Source of the DNA: Prevotella sp. UBA2711
GTDB taxonomy: Bacteria > Bacteroidota > Bacteroidia > Bacteroidales > Bacteroidaceae
NCBI GenBank assembly: GCA_002354095.1
Contig: DEKX01000019.1
Coordinates: 1-47,080, forward strand
DNA: 47,080 nucleotides
Reading direction: 5' to 3'
The position numbers were made by a program, and so were the translations under genes. Positions within the stretch are counted from its first letter, which is position 1. Each line of letters starts with the position of its first letter. The notes beneath the pieces were generated by a model. It was not told the DNA's origin. It did no database searches and worked only from the letters and a program-made list of their open reading frames with translations. Shown here one piece after another: positions 18,601 through 26,671 of the stretch.

Positions 18601-21600
18601 TTCCAATGTCACTAACTTTGCCACTACTGAGGTGTTTGGTGCAGGCGACTATGCAGGAATCGGTATTGCAGTAGATCATAATAAGGCGAAAACCAATGAA
18701 GATGGTGTAACAGCAGCAGCTATTATCGACTTGGTTCACGGACGTATCGGGGCTGCCTACGGTGGTAGCTATCAGGAAGGAACTACACGTCGTACGATTG
18801 TTAATGTGCCACAAGGTTCTACTATTGTGGCTCAGAATATCTTCGGAGGTGCTTATGGTTTGAAAAATAATGTGGCATGTGATGTCTATGAGGCGACAGT
18901 GAACTACAATAGTCCTGATGCCACGGTGACGGGTGCCCTCTATGGTGGAAACAACAACTGTCGCCGCACGCTCTATAGCACGGTGAATGTCAATGCTCCA
19001 GTATGGTCGAACAAGTCAGCGGGCTATACGGCAACGGTATATGGTGCCGGCTATGGTGCACGCAGTTGGTCGCGTAATACAAGGGTTAATCTGAATAATG
19101 GTGCTGAGGTCTATGAAGTCTATGGCGGTGGTAATGCCGGTATGGTGCTGAATATAGAATCGGAGCAAAGCTTTAACGAGGATTCCGCTGGCGAGACCAT
19201 TTATACAACATTGGACGGCGGATATACCGATGTAGAACTGGAGACGCTCTATACTCATCAGAATCCACTTGGCAAGAAGACCAATACCAACGTCTATATC
19301 AATAAAGGGGCTACTGTCGTGGGCTATTGTTATGGTGGCGGACTGGGTGCTACGGCAGTGGTCAGCGGTAAGACCTATATCGGGTTGCATGGTGGTACTG
19401 TGAAGAAAGACCTCTATGCCGGCGGTACCAGTGGTGGCGTGGAGGATAAATTCGCTCAGAAGACTTTCATGGCCGAAGCAAATGCCTATATCGAAGGCGG
19501 TTCTGTCCGTAATGTCTATGGTGGCGGATGGGAAGGTTCTGTAGGTCATCATGAAGGAGCCATAGATGCAGGTCAGTCCAGTGATATTGATGGTGAAACC
19601 TATGTCATAATTGGTATCAAGAAAGAACAGGCAGCCAGTGTCGATGGTTATGGTTTCTATAAGGGAGTTCCTACCATTCAGCGTAATGCCTATGCCGGTG
19701 GTGAGGGTGGTGCCGTGTTCGGTACAGCTCATATTACCCTCAACAACGGTTATGTTGGCTATGTCTATAATCCTACAGCTACTGACGACCCCGCGACTGA
19801 TATTGACGAGCACTATGAGGAGAAACTGCACGATGAGACCTGGACCGACCATGTAGGTCTGAACCGGCTGGAGGGTAGTGGTAATGTCTTTGGTGGCGGA
19901 TATATCGACAACAGTAGTGTTGACTTTACCAATGTGCAGATGTGGAGCGGTTATGTCCGTAACAGTCTGTTCGGTGGAGGTGAGATTGCAGCCATCGGGC
20001 GTGGTAAGGTGACCGTTGGTGGCTATAAGAACAGCGAACGTACTTATGAGGGCACTTATAAGGCTGGTAAGACCCATGTCGAGATGTACGATGGTCATGT
20101 AAAGCGCGATGTCTTTGGTGGTGGTAAGGGATATGATAACCTTGGACGTGTAGGTACGCTATATACCGATGGTTATGTGTTCGGTCAGACCGAAGTGTAT
20201 ATCCGAGGTGGTGAGGTAGGCACTTCTACCAACTTCTCTCAGGGTTACGGCAACGTCTTCGGTGGTGGAGATATCGGTTTTGTCTATGGTGTCGGAGAGG
20301 CTGACACCTCAGGAGACAGACCTTCTCCTAATCACTATTACTATAAACTGCCCAATGGTAAATGGTCGGAAGACTGCAAGGTGGTAGTTGAGCCTTGGAC
20401 ACGAGTGAAAGCTGCTGGAGGAGTCACCATTGATGGCACTCATTATGCACAGAACGAGTATGTACCTACTGACAAGTTGAACCTGTTGAGAGGTAAGGGT
20501 GAAAATGAAGACAAGGCTATCTGGGAAGCCCTGGACGATAAAGGCATCATTATCCGCAATGCCGTCTTTGCCGGTGGTAATGTAGATGTGGGTTCAGATA
20601 AGATCTATGCCAACACTGTCACCGTTTTCGGTAACGTAACGGCAACACTCCGCGATGTCTATCGTCGTGACCTGATAACCATTGGAACCGAGCACACTGG
20701 AGGTCTTTATGGCGGTGGTAACCTTTCGCTTGTCAACGGCTATCGCGAACTCCATGTGGCAAACTATGGTACAGACTACTATGGCTTGCAGCAGGAAATA
20801 AGCATGGAAGAATATAATATGTTGACTGACCGTGAACGTGCTTACTTCCGACTCCGTTTTACCTGCCAGCAACGCTTTGACGGAGGTAAGGACGATGAAG
20901 GCATCACGTATAAAGGACACGAGGTAGGCGACCAGATATATGAAGATGAATACAACGACCTGCCCGATGCATATAAGACCGACGATTATTGGAAGCAGGA
21001 TGGTGTCTGCTCTATCTATGCCGGTCGATTGCTTAATACCCTGCAACGTGCTGACTTTGCTGGTATCTATGGTTCGCGTATGGTGTTGCAGGGTGCCCGT
21101 GACCGTGTGACCGATGTAGTTGACTATACCCGCTATACCATCAACCGTATCGGTGAACTGTCGCTCATGAAGATGGACTCACCTATCCATGAAACGGATC
21201 CTACTAATGCTACCCATGGCAACTACTTTGGTATCTATAGTCTGGTGAACTACTTAGGTAATATGACCAGCGATGTGTTGATGACCGATACCCGTCAGTC
21301 AGACGGTTCAGATACTGCCGGTGGTGAAAGCTACTATGAATGGAAAAGCCAGAATAAGAACAGCCGTAAACGTAATACGGCTATCTGCCGTAATCAGGTG
21401 GCTCTGGCCTCTGGTGTGTTCCTCGAACTGACTACGGAGAACAGTACACCCGAGCATAAGGACTATGGTTACATCACGGGTGTGGTAGAACTCGACCTCA
21501 TTAATGCCAAAGCCGATGAGGTGGGTGGTGGCTATGTCTATGCGAAGAACGAGCATGGTAGGCGCCAGGAGGTAAGCTATACCAATGTGACGCTCTCTTC

Positions 21601-24600
21601 CTACAACGCTACAGCGCGTACTTATAAGATGTATAGGTATAGTGAGGCAGAAGCTGATCTGGAGGAAATACAGACCTCGGGTAACTTCATCCACGGTCAT
21701 CGCAAGACGATTATCGACGACTGTTATCCCAATAACTTGGAATACACGCCAAGTGCAGCCAATTACTCGGAGGCTCACTACTGGTATGTGAAGGGTAGTA
21801 TCTATATCTACGACCAAGTGCTTTCGGCATATACAGGATCGCCTACAGCTTATACCCGTGAGCGTCATATTCCATTGACCATTACCGCCGGTTCTCACGG
21901 ACAGTTGAAACTCGTCAATGTACAGCCGAACCTCTACGCCTACTATGATGTGACTGGTGCACAGATTGGTGAAGACGGTGTGAAGGTCAATAACAACAGT
22001 CAGACCTTTATGCTCAATGATGTCATTACCTATTGGGATTGGAGCCAGCTGCCTGAGAACGAGCGTCGCTACTTCGTTCCTGAGACGATAGTGGCTATCG
22101 ACTCTTGTACTTATACCAATTACCAGACGCATCAACCTGGCCAGTATGCTGAGGGCACGGTGATGTTGCCTGAAGACTATGGGACCTTCAAGGCTTCGCT
22201 GCCTACTACTACGATTGACGGTAAGACCGTGCACTACGTCTATGATCCTGCCAAGGATAAGAACGTGGATGTAGATGATGTGTTCCGTCCGTCTAATAAT
22301 ATCAGTCACAACACGGGTTATGTCATCAGCTTCGACATGAACACACCGGGCGACTGGGATAAGTGGTACACACCGAAGAATGGTATCGGTGCCAAGATCA
22401 GTTCGGCGCAGTATAATGCACTGTCAGCTGCCGAGAAGAATACCTATATCGAAGGTCCCACCTTCAGGACTTCTCAAACGGGTGTCTATGGACAGCGCAT
22501 GTATGACGAAGGTGAAATCATTACTCAGGACTTCGTATCTAAGTATCGCGACCCAGGGGATGGTAAGCAGGCTGATGTTCAGCGTGCATACGTTACCTCC
22601 GAGCCTGTAACCTACACCGTGACAGAAGGTGGACAGACCGTCACGAAGACTGTTAACGAGGGTATGGCTATCTCTAAGTCAGAATATGATGCACTGCCTG
22701 CTGATGCAAAAGCTAAGTTTGCTGAGGCCATGGTATGTATCAATACCTTGAAGTTCAATGATGAGAATTACCTGCTCTATGGCGAACTGGTGAACGAGGC
22801 GAAGATTCATGAACTGGCTGTAGCCTTTAATAAGACAGAAAATGAAATCAAGAGTAATCTCTCGAATGCTTATATCGTCAAGAAGGCAGGTCTGTATGGC
22901 GGTACTTCCTATAGTAGCGGTACGAACTATGACGCACTTGACGGATGGGCATCACTGACATCTTCCGACCGTGCCACCAACAGATTCACGTTCAATTACG
23001 ACGGATTCGACGTATTGGCAGACCCGGAATATACAGGTGACATGACCAAGTATGGCACTCCATACAGTGAGGCGAAGGATGTGGAATATGTAGCTATCTA
23101 TAATAGTGCTACTCCGCTTACCTTTACTAACCTGTCAGGAGCCTCTCAGACGATTCATCAGGGCGATGAGATTTCCCGTGCAGAGTATGTCAACCTGCCT
23201 AACGAGAAGTATCACTATACGCCTATCCGTGTGTCAACCACCAGTGCAGGCGGTGACGATTATTATATTGCCAAGGAAGCATTCTCGCGTGGTAATGTGC
23301 CATACGCTAAGGGACAGGTCATCACGTCCGGTACCTATCGTGCATTGAGCGACAAGGAGCGTAATGACTGGGTGGAAGTATTGCACTTCACCAATACCTC
23401 TTCATCGGATGTCACCTATTTCTATTGTCGTGAAGACTATACGGGTACTACTGCCGTGACGAATGTGATGGGCAGTGGTGCAGGTACGAATGTCAAGGCA
23501 GGATGGGTTATCTCACAGTCGGACTATGCGCAATTGAAAAACGATCAGAAGGACTTCACCATCAAGGGTAATGAGCCTACGGAGCGCACCACACTCTATG
23601 TGAGCCGTGAGAGTAATATCAACGACCTGTCGAAGGAGAAGATTATCACCGTTATCTACCAGTACACTTACAATGAGGGTAGTGAGGATGGTGAGAATGT
23701 AGAACTGGTGAACGAGTTGCACATCATCAATATACATCTGCAATTTGAAAGTGGTGCACCTATTGTTGACCCATTGCAGGCTCCTGGTGTGGTATTGCCA
23801 GGTAACACGGTAGGTCTGAAACAGCCTAACGTTACTCCGGGTGCTTACGAACTGCTGGGAGGCGGATGGGAAATCTTCGAGAACTACGAGGATGCCCAGC
23901 ATCATCGCAATGGTGAGGAGTATATCAACAACCGTACCCCGATGTACTGGTATCAGAATGAGAAATACTATGTGGCTTACTATGCGAAGAGCTACCTCGG
24001 TAAGACTTATTCTAATGCTGTGCCGTTCTCTGTGGCTAACTACCACGACTTGGCTAAGGTGATGGAAGATACCGAACACCACATGTATGTAGATTATGAT
24101 CCGGAACTGTTGGTACGCCCAAGTAAGATTTACATCAACGACTATACAGCCGATGGCAAGAATGGTCTTGATGTTCTGAAAGACTTTATCAACCTGAGTA
24201 ATGGACATGGTCCTGCAGGACATGCAGCTCTGAATACGGCAGTCAAAGGTGGTGAACACTTAGACTTTATCCTGCGCACCAATATCAATCATCCAGAGAC
24301 ATGGACATCCATCGGCAGTGGCGCTGATCCTTGCTTCGCCGGAACATTGCATGGCGACGGCTATACCATCAGCGGACTGAATCACTCGTTGTTCGACAAG
24401 CTTTGCGGCTCTGTCTATAACTTGGGTGTTACGGGTTCGTTCTCTGAAGCTGGTGTTGCTAATTCTGGCGACGGCTATGTGGAGAACTGTTGGATTACCA
24501 CCACAGGTTCACCTGCTGCCGGCACAAAGGCTGTCTTTGGCAATCCGTCGAACAGTGAAGGTCGTGTGCAGGTGGTTAACAGCTATTATCCTGAGAGCAA

Positions 24601-26668
24601 CAATTATGCCGCAGGCCTCGCAACGAAGATGCCCGACAAGGCATTCCATAATGGAACCGTGGCTTACAACCTGAACGGATTCTATCTGAATAAGCGCTAC
24701 TACGACCAGACGGCACGCAATGGTGAATCCTACCGATACATCGCTGCAGCACCTGATGGTACACTGCCTGCTTCCGAGAAAGCTTCTGAAGCTATGACCA
24801 TAGGTTACTATCCGATGAACCATGATGCGCATTACGGCAATGTGGGTTATGTGGAGGACCGTTATAATAATGTTGACTTCATCTATGCCGGTGGTTCGGT
24901 TCCCGAGACGGTGGATGCTCGCCAGCGTGCTACTGAGGTGGATGGTATCAATGTTTACAGTTATGCTCCTATCTGGCCTGACGACTATCTCTTCTTCGGA
25001 CAGATGCTGAGCTACGGCTACAACCCGTTGCAGCCTTACGAGACGCAACCTTCACATCTCAACAAGAGAGGCGGCAGATTGTTGCTCACTGAAGAGTCTA
25101 ACCGCGTATTCCGTGCTCCGGCATATTTCCAGAGTCATACGATGGATATAGCCCACTTCAACCCATGGGCTAATCTCGCTGCCGCCACCTCCGACGGCAC
25201 GCAGGAGGTTTATCCTGGTATGACGGCTATTGACTTCACCGGTCATAATGATGTGACGAATGGTTATACGCAGGGCAAGCAGGGTAACATCTTCTATGGT
25301 CCGTTGCTCGACAATAACGGACTGGTGGGTATTGCCAACCGCGACCTGACGAAGAACCTGCTCATCTATGTTCCAGAGGCAGGTGTTGAGGCTGCCAGTG
25401 CCGAAGGCATGACACGTGGTGTGGTGATGGATTACGTGACCGATCCCGATTACAGCCATCATTATTCTGACGCTAATGGCTATCGTACTGTGAGCGAGAA
25501 TCTCTTAGCCGTCAATAATCACGTGGTGGAGCGAACCGAGGCAGGTGCTTCTACCTACCAGAGTATCTACGACCATTATCTGGTGGATAAGAACGACTTC
25601 AACGCTCCTATCAGCTATACCTTCAAGGAAGGCAAGCGTATGTGGTATCAGCGCAAGCCGGAACTCTATGTCGATAAGACATCGGGTTGGGAGACCGTCA
25701 GTCTGCCGTTCACCGCAGAGTTGGTATCTACCCAAGACAAGGGTGAGCTCACCCACTTCTATAGTGGCAGTCGCTCTGTAGATGGCGAGACGAAGATAGG
25801 TCATGAATACTGGCTCCGTGAGTATAAGGGTAAGAAGGCTGACACAGGCGATATCTTCACCGCCATCTTCAACTATCCGGCTGCTGCGGGCGACGACAAG
25901 GTAGTAACCAACCACTTCCTGTGGGACTACTACTATAGCGCCAACAATCAGCATGATTTGAACACGGATACCTATCAGACCTACTATCAAGACGACCGTC
26001 ATTTGACGGCATATCCGTTGCTGACTCAGGGTAAACCTTATATCATAGGATTCCCGGGCAAGACCTATTACGAGTTCGACCTCAGTGGCCAGTGGCGTCC
26101 TTTGAATACGGCAAGTCCTGCTCCAGCTATGCTGCCTCAGCAGACGATTACCTTCGCTTCAGCACCTGGCATCACCATCGGTGTCAGCGATAATGAACTG
26201 TCGGCAACGCCACTGGACGGCTATAGCTTCATGCCTAACTACATGAGTAAGCCCATCAGCATTGGCTATCTGATGGATGTTACGGGTAAGCAGTTCGACG
26301 GCATCAGCACGGCAACGGCTCCTGTTCCGTTCCGTCCGTACTTCGTTGCCGGTGCTGCAGGTTCGCGCAAGGCAGCAAGTACCATCATCTTCGATGGTGA
26401 CGGCTCGTCGTTCGCTATCGGTGATGACCGCGACCCGTCAGAAGGCGAGGTGGGCACGCTGACCTTCTTCACCAAGCGTCATGTCATTGGTGTCACCTCT
26501 ACGCTCCGTGAGGCAGCTGATGTCCAGATTTACAACATGAGCGGTCACGTGATAACATCATTCACCGTTCTGCCTGGTGAAACAGTCGAAAGAGACGTTC
26601 CAATCTCAGCCGTTTATATCGTCCGCGCCGCCAATGGCCGCTACACGAAGAAAATTGCAGTGAAATAA
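15638..26668 (+). CDS. Giant YGGG-repeat surface protein with T9SS sorting domain
   Basis: 3676 aa. The start is TTG at 15638: a stop codon lies one codon upstream, and the first ATG would remove the signal (residues 1-21, ending VKAQ). Residues about 25-1700 are dozens of irregular units around (V/I/L)(Y/F)GGG or YGG, alternating with T.V.I.GG.V strands; this looks like a beta-solenoid stalk. Residues about 1720-2640 carry at least seven copies of another module, IS..EY..L....+..F/Y. Residues about 2885-2990 look GLUG-like (GDGYTISGLNHSLFDKLCG). The last 75 residues (VQIYNMSGHVI to YIVRAANGRYTKKIAVK) are a type A T9SS sorting domain, so export and surface attachment by T9SS is expected. It lies 15 bp after the last fimbrillin gene. 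Ligand unknown; adhesin role inferred. Confidence 0.8.
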   Translation: MKIKDTIISLVLLAVMPVKAQITIGGNVYGGGNAGNVAGSSSVTVYAGDINRVYGGARMANVDGRAFVHLDGKAASNYILINQVYGGNDIAGSIGTSADALPAAVASHAETNGVDVSWNALVLISSKTVTNSSGKEVAADDAPKIYIGQLFGGGDGDYTYGSSSTAEGMEYYAQKGDDIVATSKTALAAPELGKTFVDIHGGSIVYAYGGGNNATVTEKTVISVDNPSAVVNSVIDNNNPSAGEGGELLTAERFQKMDINTNFSNPTSPEYQIGRLFGGNNKAEMTIMPTWRLMNGSVRTLYSGGNEGRMTSHNGLLLTIPKGSTLRVNDVYGGCRKADVRPMRNGEDVTAPSIEGYSFEAGLPAHVRILGGDVNNVYGGNDISGKVWGGSTIGIYHSIKGDVYGGGNGSYAYTDQESKKNDPYYDDFYYEPGGNSVEALNAFRPVTESVSIFVSGKLEEPTVIGGSIYCGGNSATLHNDDPNKEAFSELKIGPYVYADNVFMGNNGANMINAGEGGVLRSYADHTFSSLDLTNAAQFSKYMEAVAMDIKPRVVFDNSYVDYTTYFGSFYGGGNVGSITYDGVNTLDFNKKIIIYNKVVGGCNNANVAAVAGYNAAYKGGMTGAPEATTGNKLVMNFNGLKIQPMRWKDANDKSQGLIWNTKKWLTHDNAAAELVDAPVGTEESKLRLYGGNVYGGCYSSGYVNGNVEINILSDLIEKDKVFKVAGGAENSAVTVDNQIEDVLGAALNVFGAGYGADSEIQGNTTINLQNGYAFQTFGGGEKGNVTGSCTTKVTGGEVEFIYGGGFEGPVGGNTYVHLGNGTIRGVIGGSCNADITGHTEVYIGDIGFPTITETVNGGNDFGGTIHGTGDFSTGKVSELANPMVYNPEVLKASSYVEYIQGKLLCNIYGGNFGSFDYKNALYRKYTNADGSAKDNFTKPRIDNAFVNFHPNNSPDNAVPRIYGGSIGYAGDAFNNMMQDRSYVLVDIASNVTNFATTEVFGAGDYAGIGIAVDHNKAKTNEDGVTAAAIIDLVHGRIGAAYGGSYQEGTTRRTIVNVPQGSTIVAQNIFGGAYGLKNNVACDVYEATVNYNSPDATVTGALYGGNNNCRRTLYSTVNVNAPVWSNKSAGYTATVYGAGYGARSWSRNTRVNLNNGAEVYEVYGGGNAGMVLNIESEQSFNEDSAGETIYTTLDGGYTDVELETLYTHQNPLGKKTNTNVYINKGATVVGYCYGGGLGATAVVSGKTYIGLHGGTVKKDLYAGGTSGGVEDKFAQKTFMAEANAYIEGGSVRNVYGGGWEGSVGHHEGAIDAGQSSDIDGETYVIIGIKKEQAASVDGYGFYKGVPTIQRNAYAGGEGGAVFGTAHITLNNGYVGYVYNPTATDDPATDIDEHYEEKLHDETWTDHVGLNRLEGSGNVFGGGYIDNSSVDFTNVQMWSGYVRNSLFGGGEIAAIGRGKVTVGGYKNSERTYEGTYKAGKTHVEMYDGHVKRDVFGGGKGYDNLGRVGTLYTDGYVFGQTEVYIRGGEVGTSTNFSQGYGNVFGGGDIGFVYGVGEADTSGDRPSPNHYYYKLPNGKWSEDCKVVVEPWTRVKAAGGVTIDGTHYAQNEYVPTDKLNLLRGKGENEDKAIWEALDDKGIIIRNAVFAGGNVDVGSDKIYANTVTVFGNVTATLRDVYRRDLITIGTEHTGGLYGGGNLSLVNGYRELHVANYGTDYYGLQQEISMEEYNMLTDRERAYFRLRFTCQQRFDGGKDDEGITYKGHEVGDQIYEDEYNDLPDAYKTDDYWKQDGVCSIYAGRLLNTLQRADFAGIYGSRMVLQGARDRVTDVVDYTRYTINRIGELSLMKMDSPIHETDPTNATHGNYFGIYSLVNYLGNMTSDVLMTDTRQSDGSDTAGGESYYEWKSQNKNSRKRNTAICRNQVALASGVFLELTTENSTPEHKDYGYITGVVELDLINAKADEVGGGYVYAKNEHGRRQEVSYTNVTLSSYNATARTYKMYRYSEAEADLEEIQTSGNFIHGHRKTIIDDCYPNNLEYTPSAANYSEAHYWYVKGSIYIYDQVLSAYTGSPTAYTRERHIPLTITAGSHGQLKLVNVQPNLYAYYDVTGAQIGEDGVKVNNNSQTFMLNDVITYWDWSQLPENERRYFVPETIVAIDSCTYTNYQTHQPGQYAEGTVMLPEDYGTFKASLPTTTIDGKTVHYVYDPAKDKNVDVDDVFRPSNNISHNTGYVISFDMNTPGDWDKWYTPKNGIGAKISSAQYNALSAAEKNTYIEGPTFRTSQTGVYGQRMYDEGEIITQDFVSKYRDPGDGKQADVQRAYVTSEPVTYTVTEGGQTVTKTVNEGMAISKSEYDALPADAKAKFAEAMVCINTLKFNDENYLLYGELVNEAKIHELAVAFNKTENEIKSNLSNAYIVKKAGLYGGTSYSSGTNYDALDGWASLTSSDRATNRFTFNYDGFDVLADPEYTGDMTKYGTPYSEAKDVEYVAIYNSATPLTFTNLSGASQTIHQGDEISRAEYVNLPNEKYHYTPIRVSTTSAGGDDYYIAKEAFSRGNVPYAKGQVITSGTYRALSDKERNDWVEVLHFTNTSSSDVTYFYCREDYTGTTAVTNVMGSGAGTNVKAGWVISQSDYAQLKNDQKDFTIKGNEPTERTTLYVSRESNINDLSKEKIITVIYQYTYNEGSEDGENVELVNELHIINIHLQFESGAPIVDPLQAPGVVLPGNTVGLKQPNVTPGAYELLGGGWEIFENYEDAQHHRNGEEYINNRTPMYWYQNEKYYVAYYAKSYLGKTYSNAVPFSVANYHDLAKVMEDTEHHMYVDYDPELLVRPSKIYINDYTADGKNGLDVLKDFINLSNGHGPAGHAALNTAVKGGEHLDFILRTNINHPETWTSIGSGADPCFAGTLHGDGYTISGLNHSLFDKLCGSVYNLGVTGSFSEAGVANSGDGYVENCWITTTGSPAAGTKAVFGNPSNSEGRVQVVNSYYPESNNYAAGLATKMPDKAFHNGTVAYNLNGFYLNKRYYDQTARNGESYRYIAAAPDGTLPASEKASEAMTIGYYPMNHDAHYGNVGYVEDRYNNVDFIYAGGSVPETVDARQRATEVDGINVYSYAPIWPDDYLFFGQMLSYGYNPLQPYETQPSHLNKRGGRLLLTEESNRVFRAPAYFQSHTMDIAHFNPWANLAAATSDGTQEVYPGMTAIDFTGHNDVTNGYTQGKQGNIFYGPLLDNNGLVGIANRDLTKNLLIYVPEAGVEAASAEGMTRGVVMDYVTDPDYSHHYSDANGYRTVSENLLAVNNHVVERTEAGASTYQSIYDHYLVDKNDFNAPISYTFKEGKRMWYQRKPELYVDKTSGWETVSLPFTAELVSTQDKGELTHFYSGSRSVDGETKIGHEYWLREYKGKKADTGDIFTAIFNYPAAAGDDKVVTNHFLWDYYYSANNQHDLNTDTYQTYYQDDRHLTAYPLLTQGKPYIIGFPGKTYYEFDLSGQWRPLNTASPAPAMLPQQTITFASAPGITIGVSDNELSATPLDGYSFMPNYMSKPISIGYLMDVTGKQFDGISTATAPVPFRPYFVAGAAGSRKAASTIIFDGDGSSFAIGDDRDPSEGEVGTLTFFTKRHVIGVTSTLREAADVQIYNMSGHVITSFTVLPGETVERDVPISAVYIVRAANGRYTKKIAVK

Positions 26669-26671
26669 AAT

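Noticed and set aside
19016..20098. 360-codon minus-strand frame in the first giant gene
   Set aside because: Shadow of the YGGG repeat region; no independent support.
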